Assembly (NCBI GenBank): GCA_041918155.1
Contig: JAYRWH010000065.1
Span: forward strand, 9,341 to 73,340
Direction of reading: 5' to 3'
DNA length: 64,000 nucleotides
DNA from: UBA668 sp041918155
GTDB lineage: Bacteria > Actinomycetota > Acidimicrobiia > Acidimicrobiales > Ilumatobacteraceae
The first letter of the stretch is position 1. The number at the start of each line of letters is the position of its first letter. Below are positions 1 to 7,466 of the stretch, piece by piece. A model generated the notes under the pieces. It saw only the letters and a list, made by a program, of their open reading frames with translations, was not told the origin of the DNA and made no database searches. A program made the translations under genes and the position numbers.

Positions 1-1241
1 GCCGTGTGCCGGTATTCCCGCAGTACCGCAAAGTGGGCAATGGCGAGCACGAACGCACCGACCATCACCAGGACCGTGCCCAGGTCGGTCGCGACACGGT
101 CCGTGATGACGGGGAGCGACCCGACCACAGCGATGGAAACGGCGTAACCGATCGGCGCTGACCACGCCGACACGGTCCAACGGGAATGGCTGGTCGCGTT
201 GAGCGCGGCCGCCACCGACCACCACAGCCAGCCCAACCCGTATGCCGCCAGCGAGGCGACGGCCAGGCCTGTCATCAGTCGCCCGGCCTCGTTGTCGATC
301 TCCGTGTGGATACCCGTCACCGACACATGACCTTCGTGCTCCAGGATCGCCACCCACGCTGGCAGCGACAGGCCGAGCACGAGCGACGCGAGCACCATCG
401 CCCTCGGGATCATCGTGTGGTGGAAGCTCGTGCGCGCGGGTCCCGGGCCCGGGACCCGCGCCTGCGCGAGGGCCGCGGCGTACTGCTCACGCACCGGCTT
501 GGGGGCCGCCGGGTCGACCCCGGTGATGCGCGTCCGGCAGCCGCGATCCCAACCGGCCATCGCCTGGTAGGCCTCGATGACGAGCCACGGGGACATCGCG
601 CCCACCATCGGCAGGCCGAACAGGGCTCCTTGCTGGAACACGGAGGTGACCGCCACGGCCCCGCCGAGGAGCGGCAGCCACGCGACCAGCGAGAAGTGGC
701 CCTCGGTCTCGTCGAACACCGTTGCCGTCGTGCGGTACTTCAGCACCGCCCCCCAATGGAGCACGAGCACGAGCCCGGCCCAGGCCGCCCACGCCAGGCG
801 GCGCTGGTCGCCTTCGGCGAAGTGGTCGACCACGAACCACGAGGCCACCTGCACGGCCACCACGCACGGCACGGTGAACGGGCCGACGCCGTCACGCACA
901 CCGGCCCGCCGGGCATTCACGGCGGCGGCGACCGCCCACGCCACCCCACCGATCAGCATCACCGCGGCAGCGACGGCCATCCGCCCATCGAGCACGGGAC
1001 GTGGCTGGTTCCAGTGTGACGCCCTCAACGCGTCGATCGTGGCTGCCGCGACCAACCCGATCAGCGCAGCGAGGCCGCCGACGGTGAGCACACGGGCGGT
1101 GGCCGTATGCACCGGACGCCGACGGACGGGTTCCGGATTGAGCACTGACGCGGACGGTACCAGGTCGGCGCCTTGTCGCGACGCGAACCCGGAGGGGTCC
1201 CCCGGCAAGCGCGGCGCGGCACTCGGGGCCTCGATCGTCAT
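1..1241 (-). CDS. Multi-pass membrane protein, unknown function (3' end outside window)
   Basis: The frame is open from an ATG at 1241 to the window edge, with 413 codons visible and no stop. The protein has a roughly 45-residue polar N-terminus followed by several hydrophobic segments separated by short charged loops, so it is an integral membrane protein. The two halves look alike: an early segment reads VAWAVAAAVNARRAG and a later one GWLWWSVAAALNATSH, which suggests an internal duplication. It is divergent from eno. I do not recognise the family and infer no function. A perfect 28-bp palindrome lies inside the coding sequence at 434-461. Confidence 0.75.
   Translation of the reverse strand, partial: MTIEAPSAAPRLPGDPSGFASRQGADLVPSASVLNPEPVRRRPVHTATARVLTVGGLAALIGLVAAATIDALRASHWNQPRPVLDGRMAVAAAVMLIGGVAWAVAAAVNARRAGVRDGVGPFTVPCVVAVQVASWFVVDHFAEGDQRRLAWAAWAGLVLVLHWGAVLKYRTTATVFDETEGHFSLVAWLPLLGGAVAVTSVFQQGALFGLPMVGAMSPWLVIEAYQAMAGWDRGCRTRITGVDPAAPKPVREQYAAALAQARVPGPGPARTSFHHTMIPRAMVLASLVLGLSLPAWVAILEHEGHVSVTGIHTEIDNEAGRLMTGLAVASLAAYGLGWLWWSVAAALNATSHSRWTVSAWSAPIGYAVSIAVVGSLPVITDRVATDLGTVLVMVGAFVLAIAHFAVLREYRHT
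434..461. repeat. Perfect 28-bp palindrome inside a coding sequence
   Basis: Positions 434-461 are exactly self-complementary around a central GGGCCC. They encode a Pro/Gly-rich loop of the membrane protein. Function unknown; high GC makes long palindromes more likely by chance. Confidence 0.6.
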
Positions 1242-1290
1242 GGTGCTTCCATCGGCATCTGTCACAAGGGTCTTGAACCAGGCCAGCGGC

Positions 1291-1296
1291 TACGGT
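1291..1296 (+). promoter_or_regulatory. Candidate -10 element of eno (leaderless)
   Basis: TACGGT lies 7 nt before the eno ATG, so transcription would begin at or next to the start codon. No good -35 is visible. Confidence 0.4.
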
Positions 1297-1303
1297 TGAG
1301 GCC

Positions 1304-2581
1304 ATGAGCGACATCGTCAGCGTGATCGGCCGTGAAATCCTCGACTCCCGTGGCAACCCCACCGTGGAGGTGGAGGTCGTACTCGACAGCGGGGCCAGCG
1401 GCCGCGCCGCGGTTCCCTCCGGTGCGTCCACGGGCGAACACGAGGCCGTCGAACTGCGCGACGGGGGCAGTCGCTACAACGGCAAGGGCGTCGCCACGGC
1501 CGTCGGGTACGTGAACGGGGAGATCGCCGAACTGCTCACCGGTGTCGAGGTGTACGAACAGCGCTTCATCGACAGCGAGCTCAACGCGCTCGACGGCACC
1601 GACAACAAGGGCCGCCTCGGTGCCAACGCGATCCTCGGCACCAGCCTGGCCGTCGCCCGCGCCGCCGCCGACGACCTCGGCCTGCCGCTGTACCGCTATC
1701 TCGGCGGGCCCAACGCCCACGTGCTGCCCGTGCCGATGATGAACGTGATCAACGGCGGTGCCCACGCCGACAACACCATCGACATGCAGGAGTTCATGAT
1801 CATGCCGGTGGGGGCGCCGAGCTTCTCCGAAGCATTGCGCTGGGGCACCGAGACGTACCACACCCTCAAGAAGGTGCTGCACGACCGAGGCCTGTCCACC
1901 GCCGTCGGCGACGAGGGTGGCTTCGCTCCCAACCTGGCCACGAACGAAGACGCGATCAAGATCCTGATCGAGACGATCGAGAAGGCCGGCTACAAGCCCG
2001 GCGAGGAGATCGCCATCGCGATGGATCCGGCAATGAGCGAGTTGTACCGCGACGGCGCGTACCACCTCACCGGGGAGGGCAAGGTGCTCACGCCCGCCGA
2101 GATGGTGGCGTACTGGACCCGCATCGTCGACAGCTATCCGATCGTCAGCATCGAGGACGGCATGCACGAGGACGACTGGGACGGCTGGATCGCGCTCAGC
2201 CGCGCCGTCGGCGACCGAGTGCAGCTCGTCGGCGACGACCTGTTCGTCACCAACGTCACCCGTCTGCAGATGGGCATCGACCGCAAGGTCGCCAACAGCA
2301 TCCTGGTCAAGGTCAACCAGATCGGTTCGCTCTCCGAGACGCTCGACACCGTCGAGCTGGCCACCCGCCACGCCTACAGCAGCGTGATGAGCCACCGCAG
2401 CGGCGAGACCGAAGACAGCACGATCGCCGACCTCGCGGTCGCCACCAACTGCGGCCAGATCAAAACTGGCGCCCCCGCCCGCAGCGACCGTGTCGCCAAA
2501 TACAACCAGCTCCTCCGCATCGAGGAGCAGTTGGGCGAGGCCGCCGCCTTCCGCGGTCGCACGGCCCTCAGCCCGCGCTGA
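1304..2581 (+). CDS. eno: Enolase (phosphopyruvate hydratase)
   Basis: Converts 2-phosphoglycerate to phosphoenolpyruvate in cytosolic glycolysis. The 425 residues match the usual length of about 425-430. Visible motifs are the N-terminal GNPTVEVEV, the mobile loop GASTGEHEAVELRDG, the metal region SIEDGMHEDDW and GDDLFVTN, a catalytic lysine in LVKVNQIGSLSE, and the signature SHRSGETEDSTIADL followed by GQIKTGAPARSDR. The ATG at 1304 lies 7 nt after a TACGGT hexamer and has no Shine-Dalgarno sequence. The next gene is a septum-formation initiator, the usual actinobacterial neighbour. Confidence 0.98.
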   Translation: MSDIVSVIGREILDSRGNPTVEVEVVLDSGASGRAAVPSGASTGEHEAVELRDGGSRYNGKGVATAVGYVNGEIAELLTGVEVYEQRFIDSELNALDGTDNKGRLGANAILGTSLAVARAAADDLGLPLYRYLGGPNAHVLPVPMMNVINGGAHADNTIDMQEFMIMPVGAPSFSEALRWGTETYHTLKKVLHDRGLSTAVGDEGGFAPNLATNEDAIKILIETIEKAGYKPGEEIAIAMDPAMSELYRDGAYHLTGEGKVLTPAEMVAYWTRIVDSYPIVSIEDGMHEDDWDGWIALSRAVGDRVQLVGDDLFVTNVTRLQMGIDRKVANSILVKVNQIGSLSETLDTVELATRHAYSSVMSHRSGETEDSTIADLAVATNCGQIKTGAPARSDRVAKYNQLLRIEEQLGEAAAFRGRTALSPR

Positions 2582-2617
2582 CACCACCTCGGCCCGTCGG
2601 GCTGCGAAACTGTCGCG

Positions 2618-3139
2618 ATGAGTTCGTCCGGTACCCGTACGCGATCCTCAGGTCACAAGACCTCGTCGATCCCGCGCCCGAAGGACCCGACGCGCACTGC
2701 GGCTCGCCGCACCGACGACAGTCGCTTCGGCGACTTCACCCGCCCGATCCCGCGCGACAAGCAGCTCGTCAAGGGTCGCGGTAAGCGCAGGGTCGTGACC
2801 GTGATGGCCCTCGTGGTCACCGCGGCGCTCGTGGCCGCGTTGTTCGTGTTGCCGGTGAAGGCCTGGCTGCGCCAGCAGGACGACCTCGATCGCAAGCAGC
2901 AAGAACTCAGTGCCTTGCAGCAAGCGAACGCAGCGCTCGCCGACGACGTGGCCCGCCTGCAAACCCCCGCCGGCGTCGAGGAGGCTGCCCGCGAGGAGAT
3001 CGGCTATGTCCAGCGCGGCGAGATCCGTCTCACCGTGCTGCCGGCGCCGGACGCCCCGATCACCATGCCCGACGGGTGGCCGTACGACATCGTCGCCCAG
3101 ATCGTGACGGTTCGTTCCGGGGGAACGATCAACCCCTAG
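2618..3139 (+). CDS. Septum formation initiator (FtsB/DivIC family)
   Basis: Small bitopic division protein of 173 residues. A basic, disordered N-terminal tail of about 60 residues is followed by one membrane helix (about 62-80, rich in Val, Ala and Leu). A short coiled coil (about 86-115: QDDLDRKQQELSALQQ) comes next, then the family segment with ARE-EIGYVQRGE. In other bacteria FtsB/DivIC pairs with FtsL and FtsQ/DivIB at the septum. It follows eno by 36 nt and is probably co-transcribed. The family call is safe; which division subunit it represents is not settled by sequence alone. Confidence 0.9.
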   Translation: MSSSGTRTRSSGHKTSSIPRPKDPTRTAARRTDDSRFGDFTRPIPRDKQLVKGRGKRRVVTVMALVVTAALVAALFVLPVKAWLRQQDDLDRKQQELSALQQANAALADDVARLQTPAGVEEAAREEIGYVQRGEIRLTVLPAPDAPITMPDGWPYDIVAQIVTVRSGGTINP

Positions 3140-3147
3140 CCTGCTGA

Positions 3148-3202
3148 CGAGCGAATCACTCGTGCGGTTTATTCATGGCAGTTGAATCGCTCGTGCTAGC
3201 GT
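3148..3202 (+). promoter_or_regulatory. Repeat-containing promoter/operator of the aminotransferase operon
   Basis: A dyad with arms ACGAG/CTCGT sits at 3148-3164. GAATCACTCGTGC (3153-3165) recurs as GAATCGCTCGTGC (3184-3196), 31 bp or about three helical turns downstream. A TAGCGT hexamer at 3197-3202 ends 7 nt before the ATG at 3210. The Lrp/AsnC regulator closing this operon is the obvious candidate binder, but this is inference. Confidence 0.5.
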
Positions 3203-3209
3203 GCACAGC

Positions 3210-4556
3210 ATGATCGATCGACAACACCTCGCCAGGTGTCATGCCGAGCAGGAGCAGCGCTTCGCGGACACCCACCCGCATTCGGCGGAGATGGCCGCAG
3301 AGGCTCGCAACAGCCTGCTCGGTGGCGTGCCGATGGCCTGGATGACCCGCTGGCCCGGCTCGTTCCCCCTGTTCTTCGACCACGCCGAGGGCGCTCGCTT
3401 CACCGATGTCGACGGGCACGAGTACGTCGACTTCTGCCTCGGCGACACCGGCGCGATGACCGGCCACGGCTTGCCCCAGGTGGCCGACGCGCTGAGCCGC
3501 CAGGCTCGCCGCGGCATCACCACGATGCTGCCGAGCGCGGATGCGGCCTGGGTGGGCAAAGAGCTCACCCGCCGCTTCGGACTGCCGGCGTGGCAGATGG
3601 CGATGACTGCCACCGATGCCAACCGTTTCGTGCTGCGCTTCGCGCGCTTCCTCACCGGCCGCCCCAAGGTGCTGGTGTTCGACTGGTGCTATCACGGCAG
3701 CGTCGACGAGACGCTCGTGACGCTCGCCGCCGACGGCCGACCCGTGGCCCGCGCTGGCAACATCGGCCCTCAGGTCGACCCCGCGCTCACCACCGTCGTC
3801 GTGCCCTTCAACGATGTGCCCGCGCTCGAGGCCGCTCTCGCGACCGGCGAGGTCGCCTGCGTGCTCGCCGAGCCGGCTCTCACCAACATCGGCATCGTCC
3901 TGCCCGATCCCGGGTTCCACATTGCTCTGCGCACCCTCACCCGCAAGTACGGCACCTTCTTGGTGATCGACGAGACGCACACGATCTGCGCGGGCCCCGG
4001 TGGTGCCACCACCGCATGGGGGCTCGAGCCCGACTTCTTCGTGATCGGCAAGACGATCGGGGGTGGTATGCCCGCCGCGGCCTACGGCTGCACCGCGGCG
4101 ATCGCCGAGCGGATCAACGCCCTCCTGGCCGACAAGAGCATCGACACCAGCGGCGTCGGCGGCACGCTCACCGGCAACGCGCTCGCCATGGCGGCAGTGC
4201 GCGCCACTCTCTCCAGCACCCTGCGCGACGACGACTTCGCGCACATGATCCCGTTGGCGTGGGAGTGGACCGAAGGCGTGCAACGCACGATCGACAAGTA
4301 CTCGCTGCCGTGGAACGTGCAAGTACTCGGCGCCCGCGCCGAGTACTGGTTCTGCCCACCGCCGCGCGACGGTGCTGCCGCAGCGGCCGCGGTCGACAGC
4401 GAACTCGACGCGTTCATGCACCTGTTCGCGATCAACCGTGGGATCATGCTCACCCCGTTCCACAACATGGCGCTGATGTCGCCGCACCACACGCTCGCCG
4501 ACGTCGACCTGCACACCGACGTGTTCGCCGAGGCCGTGGCAACATTGCTCCCATGA
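3210..4556 (+). CDS. Class III PLP-dependent aminotransferase (GSA-aminomutase-like)
   Basis: Fold-type I PLP enzyme of 448 residues. The cofactor Asp is in LVIDETHTICAGPGG and the Schiff-base Lys is about residue 281 in VIGKTIGGGMP. The N-terminal region (DVDGHEYVDFCLGDTGAMTGH) resembles glutamate-1-semialdehyde aminomutases. It has no hemL-type neighbours, so a role in amino-acid or amine catabolism with the two following dehydrogenases is more likely; the substrate is unknown. I chose the ATG at 3210 over a GTG at 3201 because a TAGCGT hexamer ends 7 nt before it. Its stop overlaps the next gene as ATGA. Confidence 0.9.
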   Translation: MIDRQHLARCHAEQEQRFADTHPHSAEMAAEARNSLLGGVPMAWMTRWPGSFPLFFDHAEGARFTDVDGHEYVDFCLGDTGAMTGHGLPQVADALSRQARRGITTMLPSADAAWVGKELTRRFGLPAWQMAMTATDANRFVLRFARFLTGRPKVLVFDWCYHGSVDETLVTLAADGRPVARAGNIGPQVDPALTTVVVPFNDVPALEAALATGEVACVLAEPALTNIGIVLPDPGFHIALRTLTRKYGTFLVIDETHTICAGPGGATTAWGLEPDFFVIGKTIGGGMPAAAYGCTAAIAERINALLADKSIDTSGVGGTLTGNALAMAAVRATLSSTLRDDDFAHMIPLAWEWTEGVQRTIDKYSLPWNVQVLGARAEYWFCPPPRDGAAAAAAVDSELDAFMHLFAINRGIMLTPFHNMALMSPHHTLADVDLHTDVFAEAVATLLP

Positions 4557-5329
4557 TCCTCACCGACCAGGTCGCGCTCGTCACCGGCGCGGGCAGCGCC
4601 AACGGCATCGGCTTCGCCTGTGCGTCGGCACTCGCGGCCGACGGAGCGACCGTGGTGCTCACCTCAACCACCGAGCGGGTACACGACCGAGTCGCCGAAC
4701 TGCGCGCCCTGGGCCGGCAGGCAGAGGGCGTGGTGTGCGACCTGATGGTGGATGGCGCGGCACAACTCCTCGTCGACCTCGCGGCAGCGGTGGGTGGACG
4801 CCTCGACATCTGTGTGAACAACGCAGGCTTGATCGCCGTGGGCGGCAACGCCACCGACGCCAGCCTCGAGAACACGACCGACGACCTGTGGCGCGATGGC
4901 ATCGAGCGCAACCTCACCACCTGTTTCGCCGTCACCCGCGCTGCAGTGCGTCAGATGCGACCACGCGGGTACGGGCGGATCGTCAACATCGCGAGCACGT
5001 CCGGCCCGGTGCAGGCGTTCACCGGCGACGTGGCATACCACGCCGCCAAGGCCGGCATGCTCGGCTTCACCCGGGCCGTGGCACTGGAGACCGCCGGCGA
5101 CGGCATCACGGTGAACGCCGTCGCACCTGGCTGGATCAGCACGGCAGCTTCGCTCGCCAAGGAGCGCGAGGCGGGCGGACTCACTCCGGTCGGTCGGGCG
5201 GGCACGCCGGCTGAGGTGGCGGCAGCAGCGCGGTTCCTCGCCGACCCCACGGCCAGCTACGTCACCGGACAACTGCTGGTGGTCGACGGTGGCAACTCGC
5301 TGCCCGAAGACAGGGCGTGGCGGCGGTGA
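4553..5329 (+). CDS. SDR family oxidoreductase (first of a pair)
   Basis: Short-chain dehydrogenase of 258 residues, normal for a classical SDR. It shows the nucleotide-binding start VALVTGAGSANGIGFA, the NNAG motif in ICVNNAGLIAVGG, the catalytic Ser in NIASTS, and YHAAK. PG near APGWIS and a C-terminal YVTGQLLVVDGG complete the family pattern. The ATGA overlap with the aminotransferase indicates translational coupling. It probably oxidises or reduces a hydroxy or keto intermediate made by that aminotransferase; the substrate cannot be read from sequence. Confidence 0.93.
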   Translation: MILTDQVALVTGAGSANGIGFACASALAADGATVVLTSTTERVHDRVAELRALGRQAEGVVCDLMVDGAAQLLVDLAAAVGGRLDICVNNAGLIAVGGNATDASLENTTDDLWRDGIERNLTTCFAVTRAAVRQMRPRGYGRIVNIASTSGPVQAFTGDVAYHAAKAGMLGFTRAVALETAGDGITVNAVAPGWISTAASLAKEREAGGLTPVGRAGTPAEVAAAARFLADPTASYVTGQLLVVDGGNSLPEDRAWRR

Positions 5330-6081
5330 CCGTCCCCGCGAAGCAGGTCGTGCTCGTCACCGGCGCCGCCGGCGGGATCGGTGGCGCGGTGGTGCGGCGT
5401 TTCCTCGACGGCGGGTGGCTCGTAGCCGCCACGGATGTGGCCGCACTCGCTTCCACGGACGAGGCGCTGCTGCCGCTCACTGCAGATCTGCTCGATGTCG
5501 ACCAGTGCCGCGCGGTGGTGACCGACGCGGCGGGATGGCACGGCCGCCTCGACGCCGTCGTCAACGCCGCCGGGGTATGGACCGAAGGGCCAAGCGCCTG
5601 GACCACCGAGCAGGAGTTCGACCATGTACTCGGCGTGAACCTCAAGGGCCTGTACTTCGTCACCTCCGCCGCGATCCCCCATCTGGAGGCCACGACGGGC
5701 TGTGTCGTGAACCTGTCCAGCGATGCCGGGCTGCAGGGCAACGCCGGCGCGGCCGTGTACTGCGCGTCCAAGGGTGGGGTGTCGGTGCTCACCAAGGCGC
5801 TCGCGCTGGAGCTCGCCCCGCGCGGTGTGCGCGTCAACGCGGTGTGCCCTGGCGATGTGGACTCGCCGATGCTGCACGGCCAGGCGGCCTCGTTCGGGGG
5901 CGACGGCCCGCAGGCCTACCTCGACCGCCTGCTGGCCGGCTACCCGCAGGGCCCGCGTTCGCGCTTCGTGCAGCCGGCCGAGGTGGCCGAGCTCGTGTGG
6001 TTCCTCTGCCAGCCGGCCGCCACCCCGATCACCGGCGCCAACCTCTCCATCGATTTCGGCCTGTCGGCCGGGATCGTGTGA
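5326..6081 (+). CDS. SDR family oxidoreductase (second of a pair)
   Basis: Second classical SDR, 251 residues. Motifs are VVLVTGAAGGIGGAVV (NAD(P) binding), VVNAAGVW, the Ser of VNLSSDAG, YCASK, and PGDVDSPM in the substrate-loop region. The GTG at 5326 overlaps the previous stop as GTGA, the overlap style used throughout this operon. An alternative GTG at 5317 would add three residues. It is clearly different from its neighbour in sequence, so the two may act on successive intermediates rather than being a recent duplication. Confidence 0.92.
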   Translation: MTVPAKQVVLVTGAAGGIGGAVVRRFLDGGWLVAATDVAALASTDEALLPLTADLLDVDQCRAVVTDAAGWHGRLDAVVNAAGVWTEGPSAWTTEQEFDHVLGVNLKGLYFVTSAAIPHLEATTGCVVNLSSDAGLQGNAGAAVYCASKGGVSVLTKALALELAPRGVRVNAVCPGDVDSPMLHGQAASFGGDGPQAYLDRLLAGYPQGPRSRFVQPAEVAELVWFLCQPAATPITGANLSIDFGLSAGIV

Positions 6082-6091
6082 CACTCGCACC

Positions 6092-6541
6092 ATGACCCAG
6101 CTCGACCCCATCGACCGCCGGCTCATCGACGCCCTGCAGCGCGATGGCCGGGCGAGCTACGCCGACCTCGCCGACCTCGTCGGGCTCTCCCCCGCGGCCA
6201 CCCGGTTGCGGGTGCAGCGGCTGCTCGATGCCGGGGTGGTGCAGGTGGTGGGCGTCACCGACCCATTGGCCCTCGGTTACCCGGTGATGGCCGCCCTCGG
6301 CGTGCGCGTCGACCGCAACGTCCGCGAGGTGGCCGATCGCATCGCCGCCATCGAAGGCGTCATCTATGTCGTGTTCACCTCGGGGTCGTTCGACTTGCTG
6401 GTGGAAGTGCTCTGCGAGGACTCGGCGCGCCTGCTGGCCGTGATCGACGACGAGGTGCGATCGATCCCCGACGTGCGCAGCGTGGAGAGCTTCACCTACT
6501 TCGGTATCCACACGCATCGCTTCGTGTGGGGGACGCGGTAG
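6092..6541 (+). CDS. Lrp/AsnC family transcriptional regulator
   Basis: 149 residues. An N-terminal winged helix-turn-helix (about 5-60, starting LDPIDRRLIDALQRDGR with ASYADLADLVGLSPAATRLRVQ) is followed by a C-terminal RAM/AsnC ligand domain (about 70-145). It follows the SDR gene by 10 nt and closes the aminotransferase-SDR-SDR operon. Lrp-type regulators commonly control their own amino-acid operon, so it probably binds the repeats at 3148-3196. The effector is unknown. Confidence 0.93.
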   Translation: MTQLDPIDRRLIDALQRDGRASYADLADLVGLSPAATRLRVQRLLDAGVVQVVGVTDPLALGYPVMAALGVRVDRNVREVADRIAAIEGVIYVVFTSGSFDLLVEVLCEDSARLLAVIDDEVRSIPDVRSVESFTYFGIHTHRFVWGTR

Positions 6542-6569
6542 GCGACGACGGGGGTCGCCGTTCACGGAA

Positions 6570-6599
6570 TTGACCTCCGATGTATGGCATACCTAACAT
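6570..6599 (+). promoter_or_regulatory. Promoter of the FTR1 gene with an IdeR/DtxR-like box
   Basis: TTGACC (6570-6575) and TAACAT (6594-6599) are 18 nt apart. TAACAT ends 6 nt before the ATG, implying a leaderless transcript. Positions 6578-6596, read on the minus strand, match about 14 of 19 positions of the IdeR/DtxR consensus TWAGGTWAGSCTWACCTWA and cover the spacer and -10. Iron-dependent repression is inferred. Confidence 0.6.
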
Positions 6600-6605
6600 C
6601 GAGTC

Positions 6606-7430
6606 ATGGGAGCTGCGTTTCTCATCACCCTCCGCGAGGGGCTGGAGATCTCGGTGGTGCTCGCCATTCTCCTGTCGTACCTCGTGAAGACGGGCCGCCG
6701 CGAGGATGTGAAGGCGGTGTGGCTCGGTGCAGGGATCGCTGCGGTCGCGTGCCTCATCGCCGGCCTGGCGGTGCATGCCGTCACCCAGGAGCTCACCGGC
6801 AAGGCCGAGCAAGCGGTCGAGGGCTCGCTCGCCCTCTCCGCGGCGATCGTGCTCACGTACATGATCCTGTGGATGCGCAAGAACGCGCGCTCGATGGGCG
6901 GTCATCTGCGAGCGATGATCGACAACGCCTCGGGAGTCACGGCGATCGCCACCGTGGCCTTCGTCGGCGTCGCTCGTGAGGGTTTCGAGACCGTGCTGTT
7001 CCTGCTCGGAGCAGAAACGGGCAGCGCTTCGGGTGGAGCGGTGGTCGTCGGTGGCTTGCTCGGCTTGGCAGTCAGCGGCGCGGCGGGGGTGCTCATCTAC
7101 CTGGGTGGTAACCGCATCGACCTGCGCTCGTTCTTCCGCTGGACGGGAATCGTACTCATCGTCTTTGCCGCCGGCCTGGCCGGCAAGGCCGTGCACGAGT
7201 TCCGCGAGCTGCTCGAGTTCGAAACGGGCTGGCTGATCCACCCGATGTGGACGATCACGTCGGGCACGTTCGCGACGGGCACCACCCACGACTTCCTCAG
7301 CGGCTTGTTCGGCTGGAGTGAGGAGCCCGAACGCATCCGGGTGCTCGCCTACCTCGCCTACCTGCTGCCGGTGCTGTGGCTGTTCCTGCGTCCTCACCAC
7401 AGCGCGCCGCCCACAACCGCCGTAGACTGA
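6606..7430 (+). CDS. FTR1-family high-affinity iron permease
   Basis: Membrane permease of 274 residues with about seven hydrophobic helices. Both diagnostic Fe-binding motifs are present: REGLE at residues 10-14 and REGFE at 124-128. In bacteria FTR1/EfeU proteins take up iron, often with EfeO and EfeB, which are absent from this window. The family resemblance to EfeU is clear but the electron or iron-binding partners are unknown. A DtxR-type box over the promoter suggests iron repression. A PAS-GGDEF-EAL gene follows directly. Confidence 0.93.
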   Translation: MGAAFLITLREGLEISVVLAILLSYLVKTGRREDVKAVWLGAGIAAVACLIAGLAVHAVTQELTGKAEQAVEGSLALSAAIVLTYMILWMRKNARSMGGHLRAMIDNASGVTAIATVAFVGVAREGFETVLFLLGAETGSASGGAVVVGGLLGLAVSGAAGVLIYLGGNRIDLRSFFRWTGIVLIVFAAGLAGKAVHEFRELLEFETGWLIHPMWTITSGTFATGTTHDFLSGLFGWSEEPERIRVLAYLAYLLPVLWLFLRPHHSAPPTTAVD

Positions 7431-7466
7431 GTGCACGACCAGTCAACCGATCTGTGGGGCAGACGG

